From an uncultured Clostridia bacterium (GTDB lineage Bacteria; Bacillota; Clostridia; Christensenellales; Borkfalkiaceae): DNA of 44,175 nucleotides. Position 1 is the stretch's first letter; the number at the start of each line of letters is the position of its first letter. The notes below the pieces were generated by a model that did not search any database, was not told the DNA's origin, and saw only the letters and a list, made by a program, of their open reading frames with translations. This document shows, in pieces, positions 19,249 to 27,723 of this stretch. The position numbers were made by a program, and so were the translations under genes. The stretch lies in the NCBI GenBank assembly GCA_947174415.1, contig CAMWIW010000014.1, positions 1 through 44,175 of the forward strand, in the 5' to 3' direction.

Positions 19249-22200
19249 TTACTCCTCGTCCTTATCTTCGTCGATAAGGTTCAAAGGCTCGTCCTCGTCG
19301 TCGCTCTCGTCAAAGAGAGTGAACTTGTCGCCGAGGTCATCGTCGTCGCCGAAGTCGTCCATATCGTCGCCGTCAAACAGTTCCTTGGAAGTAAAGTCGT
19401 CCTCGTCGTTGTCGAATATCGAGATAGGCTCGTCGAGGTCTTCCTCTTCTACGCCGCCTTCGATAATATCGAATTCGGTTTCGGGGATACTGTCTTCGAT
19501 TTCCTGTGCTTCGCGCGCCTTAGCCGTAGGAATAACGTCATCGTCGTCGTCAAGCTCGCGGATAACGAGTTCTTCGCCGTTCTCGGTAAGAACTTTAATA
19601 TCGAGAGCAAGGGACTGTAATTCCTTCAAAAGGACTTTGAATGCTTCGGGAATACCGGGCTCGGAAATGTTGTTGCCCTTTACGATACTTTCGTACGTTT
19701 TTACACGGCCTACGATATCGTCCGATTTAACGGTTAAGATTTCCTGCAAGATGTGCGCAGCGCCGTAAGCTTCGAGCGCCCAAACTTCCATTTCGCCGAA
19801 ACGCTGTCCGCCGAACTGCGCTTTACCGCCGAGGGGCTGCTGCGTAACCAAGCTGTAAGGACCTATCGACCTTGCGTGGATTTTATCGTCAACGAGGTGG
19901 ATAAGCTTTATCATATACTGTACGCCGACGGTAACCCTGTTTTCAAAGGGTTCGCCCGTTCTGCCGTCGTATACCTGAATTTTGCCGTCAACTTTGCCTT
20001 CGGGGTTCAGAATGTTATTTTCCTGGAATAACTTTTTAATATCCTGCTCTGTCGCGCCGTCGAATACGGGGGTTGCGATTTTCCAACCGAGTTGTTTGCA
20101 GACAAGTCCCAAGTGAACTTCCAAAACCTGTCCGATATTCATACGCGAAGGAACGCCGAGGGGGTTTAAAACTATCTGCAAAGGCGTGCCGTCTGCAAGG
20201 AAAGGCATATCGGCTTGGGGAAGCACGCGGGAAATAACGCCCTTGTTACCGTGGCGTCCCGCCATCTTATCGCCGACCTGTATCTTACGCTTTTGCGCGA
20301 TATATACGCGCACAAGCTTCGATACGCCGGGTGAAAGCTCGTCCTTGTTTTCACGGGTGAACACTTTGACGTCAACGACGATACCGCCTTCACCGTGGGG
20401 AACTTTCAAGGAAGTATCCCTTACTTCCCTTGACTTTTCGCCGAAGATTGCACGGAGAAGTCTTTCTTCGGGGGTGAGCTCGGTTTCGCCCTTGGGTGTA
20501 ACCTTGCCGACTAAGATATCGCCGGGCTGAACTTCCGCACCGACGCGGATAATGCCGTCCGCATCCAAGTCTTTAAGCGCGTCTTCGGATACGTTGGGAA
20601 TGTCTCTCGTAATCTCTTCCGCACCGAGCTTGGTATCTCTTGCTTCGGTTTCGTGTTCTTCAATGTGGATTGAAGTAAAGACGTCGTCTTGTACTAATTT
20701 TTCGGAAATGAGGATAGCGTCCTCGTAGTTATAACCTTCCCACTCCATATAACCGATGAGAATGTTCTTACCGAGGGCAAGCTCTCCGTTGTTGGTTGCA
20801 GGACCGTCCGCAATGATTTCGCCCGCAGCCACTTTGTCGCCCGTGTTGATAATGGGGCGTTGGTTAAGGCAAGTGCCTTGGTTGGAACGCGCGAATTTCT
20901 TTAAAGGATATTCGGTGATAAGTCCGTTTTCTTCCTGAATTTTGATACAGTCCGATGCAACGCCGACTGCAACGCCCGCGTTCTTTGCGCGTACCATTAC
21001 GCCGCTGTCGCGCGCAATCGCGCCTTCGATACCCGTTGCGACTATCGCGCTTTCCGTCTTCATAAGAGGAACTGCCTGACGCTGCATGTTCGAGCCCATG
21101 AGCGCACGGTTGGTATCGTCGTTTTCAAGGAAAGGTATAAGCGCCGTCGCAACCGAAACGAGCTGCTTGGGGCTTACGTCCATATAATCGACCTTTTCAG
21201 GAGGATACTGCGTAATCAGATCACGGAAACGGCAACCGACGTGCTCGTTGTCAAAGCGGTTGGTTATATCCAAAGATTCGTTCGCCTGCGCGACGATGTA
21301 TCTGTCTTCTTCGTCGGCGGTGAGATAATCTACGTGTTCCGTTACCCACGTATCGATAACCTTGCCTTCCTTATCGTAAGTGTGCTCCACCTTTCTGTAA
21401 GGGCTCATAATAAAGCCGTATTCGTTTACCTTAGAGAAGGTTGCAAGCGAAGAAATAAGACCGATGTTCTGACCTTCGGGAGTTTCTATGGGGCAAAGTC
21501 TGCCGTAGTGCGAGTGGTGAACGTCGCGGACTTCGAAAGTCGCTCTGTCGCGGTTAAGACCGCCGGGACCAAGGGCGGAAAGCTTACGCTTGTGCGTAAG
21601 TTCTGCCGCAGGGTTTGTCTGATCCATGAACTGGGAAAGCTGCGAAGAGCCGAAGAACTCGCGGATAACGGCGGTTACGGGACGCACGTTGACAAGACCC
21701 GAAGGGGTTACTTCCATTGCGTCCTGCGTTGCCATACGCTCCTTTATAAGCTTTTCAAGTCTTGCAATACCTATTCTCAATTGGTTTTGAAGAAGTTCGC
21801 CTACCGAACGCACGCGGCGGTTGCCGAGGTGGTCGATGTTGTCGATAGTGCCGATACCGTACTGCAAATCGATATTGGAAGAAATAGCCGCGACGATATC
21901 GTCAACCGTAATGTGCTTGTGGTTGAGCTTTTCGACTACGGGCTTTATGGTCTTCTTGTCCTCCGCGCTGATTTCGGTTAAATCCGAATTGAACAGCTCG
22001 TTGAACTTCTGACAGCCGATAACGAATTTAATACGCGTTTCACGGCGTTTTTCCCTGTTCTTCTTGTCCTCGGGCTTTTCGTCCGCGGTTTCGGGCGTTT
22101 CAGCCGTATAGAAAATCGCGTTGATTTCGTCGCGGAATTTTTCCGCAACTTCTTCCGCTTTAACGCCCTCACATTCAGCCGCTATTTTCTGCATAAACTT

Positions 22201-23316
22201 GAAGTTGGGGTAATAAACGGTGGGTAAAAGTCCGAAAACCTTGTGGTTCTTGTCCGACAGAGCGTGGAAGTTTACCGTATTGTTTGCGATTATTTTGTGT
22301 TTGATTTCGCCTTGCGCAGGGTCGGATACGAGAACGAAAACTTCGTTCACGCCGCTGTCCTGTATTTCGATAGCCTTAGCCTCCGAAACGACTTCGCCCG
22401 CGTGAGCCAGAACTTCGCCCGTTTCGGGACTGAAAACGTCCTCGGCAAGCTTGCAGCCGATAAGTCTGTAAGAAAGATTGAGCTTCTTGTTGAACTTGTA
22501 TCTTCCGACTTTAACTACGTCGTAACGGCGAGGGTCGAAGAAAAGATTGTTGAGGTGCTGACGAACGGAAGCTTCGGTGGGAACTTCACCCGGACGAAGT
22601 CTTCTGTACAGCTCGATAAGACCGTCGCTTTCAGACTTGGTAGTATCCTTAGCGATGGTGTTTTCAATCATTTTATCGTTTGCGAACAAATCGAGAAGCG
22701 CTCTGTCCGAACCGAAGCCGAGGGCACGCAGTAATACGGTTGCGCAAATTTTACGCTTTCTGTCAACGTGAACCCAAAGAACGCCCTGTGCGTCCTGCTC
22801 GAATTCGAGCCATGCGCCGCGGTTGGGGATAACGGTAGTGCCGAAAATTTCCTTACCGGTCTTATCCCTCGTCGAAGCATTATACGAACCGGGGGAACGG
22901 ACGAGCTGGGAAACGATTACACGCTCTGCGCCGTTAATTATGAACGAGCCGCTGTCCGTCATAAGGGGGAATTCGCCCATAAATACGGGTTGGTCGATAA
23001 CCTCGTCCTTAACCTTGTTGACGAGCCTTATTTTTACGTGCATGGGAAGCGCGTAAGTAGCGTCGCGGTTGCGGCACTCCTTCTCGTCGTACTTGGGCTT
23101 TTCGTCGAACCAATGTTCGAGGAAGTAAAGCTCGTAATGGTCGGAATAGTCGGTAATGGGCATAAAGTCCTCGAATACTTCGGCTATACCTTCCTTCATA
23201 AACGCGTCATAGCTTGACCTTTGAATTTCAACGAGGTCGGGAATGTCTATAACTTCGTTTATTTTACCGAACTTTCTCCTTTCGGTTTTGCCATACTTGT
23301 GAATCGGTAAATTCAT
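19249..23316 (-). CDS. rpoB: RNA polymerase beta subunit with long acidic tail
   Basis: RpoB carries half of the RNA polymerase catalytic cleft. At 1355 residues it is longer than the roughly 1190 residues usual in Bacillus. Two stretches account for this: a charged segment at about 380-465 (containing [20 protein letters not shown]) and an acidic tail of about 115 residues after the conserved [12 protein letters not shown] end, roughly half Asp/Glu. The rifampicin-binding region ([32 protein letters not shown]) has the usual Asp, His and Ser residues, so it looks rifampicin-sensitive. AAGGAG lies 8 bases before the ATG. It is not preceded by rplJL here; the gene has its own promoter and a leader of about 245 nt. 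Confidence 0.99.
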   Translation of the reverse strand: MNLPIHKYGKTERRKFGKINEVIDIPDLVEIQRSSYDAFMKEGIAEVFEDFMPITDYSDHYELYFLEHWFDEKPKYDEKECRNRDATYALPMHVKIRLVNKVKDEVIDQPVFMGEFPLMTDSGSFIINGAERVIVSQLVRSPGSYNASTRDKTGKEIFGTTVIPNRGAWLEFEQDAQGVLWVHVDRKRKICATVLLRALGFGSDRALLDLFANDKMIENTIAKDTTKSESDGLIELYRRLRPGEVPTEASVRQHLNNLFFDPRRYDVVKVGRYKFNKKLNLSYRLIGCKLAEDVFSPETGEVLAHAGEVVSEAKAIEIQDSGVNEVFVLVSDPAQGEIKHKIIANNTVNFHALSDKNHKVFGLLPTVYYPNFKFMQKIAAECEGVKAEEVAEKFRDEINAIFYTAETPETADEKPEDKKNREKRRETRIKFVIGCQKFNELFNSDLTEISAEDKKTIKPVVEKLNHKHITVDDIVAAISSNIDLQYGIGTIDNIDHLGNRRVRSVGELLQNQLRIGIARLEKLIKERMATQDAMEVTPSGLVNVRPVTAVIREFFGSSQLSQFMDQTNPAAELTHKRKLSALGPGGLNRDRATFEVRDVHHSHYGRLCPIETPEGQNIGLISSLATFSKVNEYGFIMSPYRKVEHTYDKEGKVIDTWVTEHVDYLTADEEDRYIVAQANESLDITNRFDNEHVGCRFRDLITQYPPEKVDYMDVSPKQLVSVATALIPFLENDDTNRALMGSNMQRQAVPLMKTESAIVATGIEGAIARDSGVMVRAKNAGVAVGVASDCIKIQEENGLITEYPLKKFARSNQGTCLNQRPIINTGDKVAAGEIIADGPATNNGELALGKNILIGYMEWEGYNYEDAILISEKLVQDDVFTSIHIEEHETEARDTKLGAEEITRDIPNVSEDALKDLDADGIIRVGAEVQPGDILVGKVTPKGETELTPEERLLRAIFGEKSREVRDTSLKVPHGEGGIVVDVKVFTRENKDELSPGVSKLVRVYIAQKRKIQVGDKMAGRHGNKGVISRVLPQADMPFLADGTPLQIVLNPLGVPSRMNIGQVLEVHLGLVCKQLGWKIATPVFDGATEQDIKKLFQENNILNPEGKVDGKIQVYDGRTGEPFENRVTVGVQYMIKLIHLVDDKIHARSIGPYSLVTQQPLGGKAQFGGQRFGEMEVWALEAYGAAHILQEILTVKSDDIVGRVKTYESIVKGNNISEPGIPEAFKVLLKELQSLALDIKVLTENGEELVIRELDDDDDVIPTAKAREAQEIEDSIPETEFDIIEGGVEEEDLDEPISIFDNDEDDFTSKELFDGDDMDDFGDDDDLGDKFTLFDESDDEDEPLNLIDEDKDEE

Positions 23317-23431
23317 TAAAAGAACTCCTTTTGGCTTTTCTGCCTTGAATATATTTCACATTGTGGCGATTATCCGTTTATATCTTTTCACCGGAAAAAA
23401 TCGAATGTTCCAAAAAAAATTTCATTTACCC

Positions 23432-23460
23432 TTTACATTTTTAAGTATTTAATATATAAT
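23432..23460 (+). promoter_or_regulatory. Candidate promoter of the rqcP-ispDF operon
   Basis: TTTACA (23432-23437) and TATAAT (23455-23460) are spaced by 17 bp. Transcription from about 23467 would give rqcP a leader of about 148 nt that runs through the rpoB promoter from the opposite side. Confidence 0.7.
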
Positions 23461-23486
23461 GAATAAAGAATTTACTTAAAAACAGG

Positions 23487-23499
23487 GGCGAAAAACGCC
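23487..23499. other. Small hairpin in the overlapping leaders
   Basis: GGCG-AAAAA-CGCC forms a 4-bp stem on both strands. Read on the minus strand it is followed by CCTGTTTTT, and on the plus strand by GAATTTTT, so it could weakly pause or attenuate either leader. The stem is short, so this is tentative. Confidence 0.35.
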
Positions 23500-23568
23500 G
23501 AATTTTTGCGCATTTTTTTAACAAATTTGGAAGAATTGTGCAAAAACTGCATTTTAGTTCAGTTTATT

Positions 23569-23597
23569 ATTGTACAACACAATTTCAACGGTGTCAA
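23569..23597 (-). promoter_or_regulatory. Sigma-A promoter of rpoB-rpoC
   Basis: On the minus strand, a full-consensus TTGACA (23597-23592) and TACAAT (23574-23569) are spaced by exactly 17 bp. The predicted start near 23562 leaves a leader of about 245 nt before rpoB, with no coding frame seen in it. Confidence 0.88.
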
Positions 23598-23614
23598 CCT
23601 TTTTCGAATAAATT

Positions 23615-23878
23615 ATGAGAATTGATAAATTTTTAAAAGTATCCAGAATATTAAAGCGCAGAACCCTTGCACAACAGGCTTGCGAAAAGGGGAAAGTTAT
23701 CGTTAACGGCAAGGAAGTAAAACCTGCGCGCCCCGTTAAAGTCGGCGATACCGTCGAGCTGCAATTTACGGGCGGCGCGGTAAAATTCAGAATTTTAAAT
23801 ATTAAGGAAACCGTGAAGAAGGACGAAGCTTCTTCTTTATACGAAATTATAAAGGACGATCATGGCAGCGACGAATAA
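23615..23878 (+). CDS. rqcP: RqcP-like S4-domain RNA-binding protein
   Basis: The 87-residue protein is a single S4 domain (MRIDKFLKVSRILKRRTLAQ... GKVIVNGKEVKPARPVKVGD) of the Hsp15/YabO class. In Bacillus the equivalent, RqcP, helps RqcH add alanine tails to stalled chains on 50S subunits. Length and motif spacing match the family. No Shine-Dalgarno sequence is seen before the ATG, which stands 18 bases from the -35 box of the divergent rpoB promoter. Its end overlaps ispDF by 17 bases, so translation is coupled. Confidence 0.92.
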   Translation: MRIDKFLKVSRILKRRTLAQQACEKGKVIVNGKEVKPARPVKVGDTVELQFTGGAVKFRILNIKETVKKDEASSLYEIIKDDHGSDE

Positions 23879-25007
23879 GATAAGCGTTATTGTCTGCGCG
23901 GCAGGCAAGGGCGAAAGAGCTGGGTTTGATAAAAACAAACTGCTTGCCCCCCTTTACGGCGCGCCTGCTATTTGGCACACGCTGAAAAAATTCGATATAA
24001 AAGAGATTGCCGAGGTTATCGTTGCCGCGTCCGAAGTTGATTTCGAAGAAATATCCGCACTGTGCAAGCCGTTTAACTATAAAGTTATTAAGGGCGGAAA
24101 AACGCGCACGGAAAGCGTTAAAAATGCGCTTGCCGCGGTTACGGGCGATATAGTTTTAATTCACGACGGAGCGCGCCCCTTCCTTTCAAAGAGCCTCATA
24201 TTGGACTGTATAGACGGCGTTAAAAAGTTCGGAAGTGCGGTCTGTGCGGTCAAGCTTACGGACACCGCCGTTTGCGGACAGCTTGGACTTATAACCGACA
24301 GACTTGACAGAGAGACAACCTTCCGTGTACAGACGCCGCAAGGGTTTTTAACCGAAGATATACGCAGAGCCTATAAGCTTGCGGGCAATAAAATATACAC
24401 CGACGACAGCGCGGTATACGGCGAATTTATTGCGCAACCGAGACTTATCGACGGCGAAGAGAGCAACTTAAAGCTCACTTTTAAAAGCGATTTTATGAGG
24501 GAATTGCCGCGTTTCGGCGGTGCTTGCGGGTTGACGGGCTTTGGCGTGGACGTACACGCTTTCGGGAAAAAACAGAAATTTGTTAAACTGTGCGGGGTTG
24601 AAATACCCTGCGACGAGGGACTTATCGCGCACAGCGACGGCGACGTAGCATTGCACGCCGTTATGGACGCAGTTCTTTCGGCGGCGGGGTTGAAAGACAT
24701 AGGGCACTACTTCCCCGACAACGACCCGACTTTTAAGGACGCGGACAGTGCACTTCTTCTTGAAAAAGTGATTGAAATTATCGGCAAACAGGGCTTGACC
24801 GTAGGCAATCTTTCGGTTGCAATTCAAGCTGAAAAGCCCCGCCTTGCCCCCTTTATCGAAAAATCGGTTGAACGGCTTTCGGCTCTTACGGGCGCGAAAA
24901 AGAAAAATATTTCTATAACTGCAGGAACTTGCGAGGGCTTAGGCTTTGTAGGGGAACGGCTCGGTATTTGCGTTTACGCGGTTGCCACGCTTAAAGAGGT
25001 TAATTAA
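23862..25007 (+). CDS. ispDF: Bifunctional IspD/IspF of the MEP pathway
   Basis: The protein fuses two enzymes of non-mevalonate isoprenoid synthesis. Residues 1 to about 215 are IspD (2-C-methylerythritol 4-phosphate cytidylyltransferase), with the CTP-binding AAGKGERAG loop, the KNKLLAPL motif and a DGARPF motif. Residues about 222-381 are IspF (MEcPP synthase), with GFGVDVHAF (metal-binding Asp-x-His), the AHSDGDVALHA motif and DIGHYFPD. AAGGA precedes ATG 23862, which lies inside the end of rqcP. The fusion of steps 2 and 5 of the pathway is known in several lineages. Confidence 0.96.
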   Translation: MAATNKISVIVCAAGKGERAGFDKNKLLAPLYGAPAIWHTLKKFDIKEIAEVIVAASEVDFEEISALCKPFNYKVIKGGKTRTESVKNALAAVTGDIVLIHDGARPFLSKSLILDCIDGVKKFGSAVCAVKLTDTAVCGQLGLITDRLDRETTFRVQTPQGFLTEDIRRAYKLAGNKIYTDDSAVYGEFIAQPRLIDGEESNLKLTFKSDFMRELPRFGGACGLTGFGVDVHAFGKKQKFVKLCGVEIPCDEGLIAHSDGDVALHAVMDAVLSAAGLKDIGHYFPDNDPTFKDADSALLLEKVIEIIGKQGLTVGNLSVAIQAEKPRLAPFIEKSVERLSALTGAKKKNISITAGTCEGLGFVGERLGICVYAVATLKEVN

Positions 25008-25729
25008 TGAAACCCAACACCACTAAATACATAATTATAATTGCGGTTTCCTCCGCGGTTGTTGCGGCGGCTGCCGTTGTGTTTGCGTTGACCTCGGCGA
25101 AAATAATTAATACGGCAAATAACAAGCTTTATCAAGATTTGGCGAGCTGGGGAATTTTTATAGGACTTGTACCCCTTATATTTGCAAGCATTTATCTGCA
25201 TTTAGGCAGAAAGGTTTATAAAAGAAGTTCTTCCGTTATTCAGCGCTATAAAAATATGGGCAGCGGCGTTTACGTGCAAGGTTATTACGGCAACAAGGCG
25301 ACAGATAAAGCGGAAGGCGTACACAACGCCGTAGGATACTTGGGCGCGACTGCGTTTGCGGCTGTGTTCGGCGTGGGCGTTTATACCATTAAAAATTCAA
25401 GAATAAGAGCCGAATTTTTTATGGTTAACGACGATATGTATGTAAACGGAATTGCCAACGGAGCTTGGGGCGACGTTTACATACCCATTGACGATATGCA
25501 CCGCGTTTACAAGGGTTGGTACGCAAGGCACGATATTAAAATTAAGAAAAAAGGAATAACCGTTACGGGCGCGGACGGTAAAAGCTTTATTTATTTGGAC
25601 TTGAAAACTTGCAGCACGGATAAAGACGGGCTTTTAAACGCGTTGGAGGAAGTTTTCGGCAAGGCGAAAAACTATGACGAGCTTGCAAGAAACAATGCCC
25701 CCACTCCCTCGCCGTTCGGCGATTTGTAA
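25007..25729 (+). CDS. Uncharacterised membrane-anchored protein
   Basis: No family is recognised. The 240-residue protein has two membrane helices near the N-terminus (about 8-34 and 45-64), a Gly/Ala-rich hydrophobic stretch (about 106-126), and a soluble C-terminal domain of about 110 residues (FFMVNDDMYVNGIANGAWGD... FIYLDLKTC) that is probably cytoplasmic and beta-rich. The ispDF stop and this start share a base (TAATG), so it is translationally coupled to ispDF. radA follows after 15 bp. A role is not evident from context. Confidence 0.8.
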   Translation: MKPNTTKYIIIIAVSSAVVAAAAVVFALTSAKIINTANNKLYQDLASWGIFIGLVPLIFASIYLHLGRKVYKRSSSVIQRYKNMGSGVYVQGYYGNKATDKAEGVHNAVGYLGATAFAAVFGVGVYTIKNSRIRAEFFMVNDDMYVNGIANGAWGDVYIPIDDMHRVYKGWYARHDIKIKKKGITVTGADGKSFIYLDLKTCSTDKDGLLNALEEVFGKAKNYDELARNNAPTPSPFGDL

Positions 25730-25744
25730 TTAAGGAAAAAAATT

Positions 25745-27106
25745 ATGGCGAAAAGTACTACTGAATTTGTGTGTAGCGAGTGCGGAGCTTCAAGCCCGCG
25801 TTGGCTTGGGAGATGTCCCTCGTGCGGAAAATTCAATACTATGGCGGAAGAAATTATCTCTCCACCCGAAACCGTTAAAAGCGTAAAAAGACCGCCACTC
25901 GGCGGGCGGGCAAAGCCTCTTTCACAAATTACATACGAGAGATATAACCGAACCCCGTCGGGCATATCTGAGTTCGATAATGTCTTGGGCGGCGGAATAG
26001 TTGCGGGGTCTTTGGTACTGCTCGGCGGCGACCCCGGTATAGGTAAGTCCACACTGCTTACGCAGATAGCGGCGCACCTTTCCGCAAAACACAAAGTTCT
26101 GTATTTCTCCGCCGAAGAAAGCTGTTCGCAAGTGAAGATGCGCGCAGAACGGCTTAACCTTGCTTCGGACGGCATGTTGATTTTAAACGAAACGTGCATT
26201 GACGGGCTTGAAGGCGAGCTTGACGGCGTGGAGTTCTGCATAATAGACAGTATTCAAGCCGTTTACACGGACGACCTCTCCTCCTCTTCTGGGTCGGTGG
26301 GACAAGTAAGAGAGTGCGCCTCTAAGCTTATGAGAATTGCAAAGAGCCGCGGAATAACTTTCTTTATCGTCGGGCACGTTACAAAAGAAGGCGCACTTGC
26401 AGGTCCGAAGGTTTTAGAGCATATTATGGACACCGTACTCTACTTCGAGGGCGAAAATCAGGAAAATTTCAGAATTTTGCGCGCAGTGAAAAACCGTTTC
26501 GGCAACGTTGCGGAAGTGGGCGTATTCGAAATGACAGGCGAGGGAATTATCGCAGTAACCGATTATTCGGGCGTATTCCTCTCCGAAAGCCGCGGTGAGG
26601 AAGCGGGTTCTGCCGTAACCCCCGCACAGACGGGCGCAAGGTGCATGAACGTAGAAGTGCAGACTTTGGTCGCCAAGACTTCTTTCGGGCAGCCGAGAAG
26701 AATGCCGCTCGGGATAGATTACAATAAGTTGGTGCTTTTGATTGCCGTAATGGAAAAGCGGTGCGGGCTTGCACTGGGCGGGTATGACGTGTATCTGAAC
26801 GCTATGGGCGGAATTAAGCTCAACGAACCCGCCTGCGATTTGGCGATTTGCGCCGCTCTTGCCTCGGCTTACTTCGGACAGCCGATTGACAAATACACGG
26901 CTGTGTTCGGCGAAGTCGGGTTGACGGGTGAAGTCAGGGCTGTTTCGTACTGCGAAAAGAGGGTTGCCGAGTGCGTTAAAATGGGCTTTAAAAAAGTTTT
27001 AGTGCCAGCTAAAAATATGAAGTCGGTTTTAAAGTATAAGGATAAGATTACAATCGTGCCCGTGCTTTACGTCAACACTATGATTAAAAATTTGTTTAAA
27101 AACTGA
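25745..27106 (+). CDS. radA: DNA repair protein RadA
   Basis: RadA (Sms) is a RecA-like DnaB-type helicase that processes branched recombination intermediates. The 453-residue protein is complete: N-terminal zinc finger (CSECGASSPRWLGRCPSCG), Walker A (GGDPGIGKST), the RadA-specific KNRFG motif, and a Lon-protease-like C-terminal domain (GIDYNKLVLLIAVMEKR ... GEVGLTGEVRAV). AAGGAAA precedes the ATG. It closes the rqcP-ispDF-radA cluster at a strong terminator. Confidence 0.97.
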   Translation: MAKSTTEFVCSECGASSPRWLGRCPSCGKFNTMAEEIISPPETVKSVKRPPLGGRAKPLSQITYERYNRTPSGISEFDNVLGGGIVAGSLVLLGGDPGIGKSTLLTQIAAHLSAKHKVLYFSAEESCSQVKMRAERLNLASDGMLILNETCIDGLEGELDGVEFCIIDSIQAVYTDDLSSSSGSVGQVRECASKLMRIAKSRGITFFIVGHVTKEGALAGPKVLEHIMDTVLYFEGENQENFRILRAVKNRFGNVAEVGVFEMTGEGIIAVTDYSGVFLSESRGEEAGSAVTPAQTGARCMNVEVQTLVAKTSFGQPRRMPLGIDYNKLVLLIAVMEKRCGLALGGYDVYLNAMGGIKLNEPACDLAICAALASAYFGQPIDKYTAVFGEVGLTGEVRAVSYCEKRVAECVKMGFKKVLVPAKNMKSVLKYKDKITIVPVLYVNTMIKNLFKN

Positions 27107-27108
27107 TT

Positions 27109-27141
27109 AAAAGCCCCGCGGCATACGCCGCGGGGCTTTTT
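27109..27141. terminator. Bidirectional terminator after radA
   Basis: AAAAGCCCCGCGGC pairs with GCCGCGGGGCTTTT around ATAC and has T-runs on both strands. It sits between radA (plus) and the sugar-transferase gene (minus), which converge on it. Confidence 0.92.
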
Positions 27142-27160
27142 GAACATTGTCAAACGGTGC

Positions 27161-27610
27161 TTATAATACTTGTTCACGTTTTTTGAAGATATCGACGATT
27201 GTTATCTGACCTGCTATTACGTTTAAAAACGCGGGAAACCTATCAAGATAATATCTTCTTAAAAACTTACCGACAGGGGTTATTCTGGGGTCATTAGTCA
27301 TTCTGAAAGGAATTTCCTCCGCCTCGTTCAAGCCTGCCTCAATAAGCTGAGCTTCGAGCTCTTCGGCATGGATACACATCGTGCGGATTTTGAAATGCTT
27401 ATATTCCTTACCTTTCTTGGAGATGCGTACGCCGGCATAAAAAGGGTTGTGAAAATCTTCACAGAATTTGACAAGCGCGCAGATTAAAATTAACCAACTC
27501 GTAACGATAAATAACACCACGCCCGAAAAAATATCCAAAGCGCGCTTTAAAATTTTTAAGCAAACTTCTTTACCGTTATTTTTTTCAGGGGTAGATACTT
27601 CTTCACTCAT
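27161..27610 (-). CDS. Shortened, probably inactive bacterial sugar transferase
   Basis: The 149 residues match the start and middle of the bacterial sugar transferase (PglC/WcaJ-like) family: KRALDIFSGVVLFIVTSWL re-entrant helix, NPFYAGVRISKKGKEYKHFKIRTM, then TNDPRITPVGKFLRRYYLD. Active members continue with DELPQ, the Asp-Glu pair of catalysis, and a GPRPP motif. Here the pair reads Asp-Arg (LDRFPAF) and the protein ends with VDIFKKREQVL in place of GPRPP. A good promoter and a GGAG site show it is expressed. It may be a non-catalytic relic or a membrane partner protein. It lies downstream of the giant gene but has its own promoter. Confidence 0.85.
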   Translation of the reverse strand: MSEEVSTPEKNNGKEVCLKILKRALDIFSGVVLFIVTSWLILICALVKFCEDFHNPFYAGVRISKKGKEYKHFKIRTMCIHAEELEAQLIEAGLNEAEEIPFRMTNDPRITPVGKFLRRYYLDRFPAFLNVIAGQITIVDIFKKREQVL

Positions 27611-27633
27611 AATAAACTCCGTATATTACAATG

Positions 27634-27662
27634 ATTATACCAAATACATGAACAAATTACAA
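27634..27662 (-). promoter_or_regulatory. Promoter of the sugar-transferase-like gene
   Basis: On the minus strand, TTGTAA (27662-27657) and TATAAT (27639-27634) are spaced by 17 bp, about 24 bases before the start codon. Confidence 0.75.
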
Positions 27663-27688
27663 GCGATTTTAAGGTTTATTTATAAGCT

Positions 27689-27718
27689 AAACGGAGACGC
27701 TATACCGCGCCTCCGTTT
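27689..27718. terminator. Imperfect hairpin after the giant gene
   Basis: AAACGGAG and CTCCGTTT form the outer stem and GCG/CGC bases extend it. It lies a few bases past the stop of the giant gene. The T-rich tract is better on the plus strand than on the minus strand, so its strength as a terminator for that gene is uncertain. Confidence 0.5.
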
Positions 27719-27723
27719 AATTT

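Noticed and set aside
21241-21981. Long open frame opposite rpoB
   Set aside because: It is an antisense shadow of a highly conserved gene, with no promoter or ribosome site.
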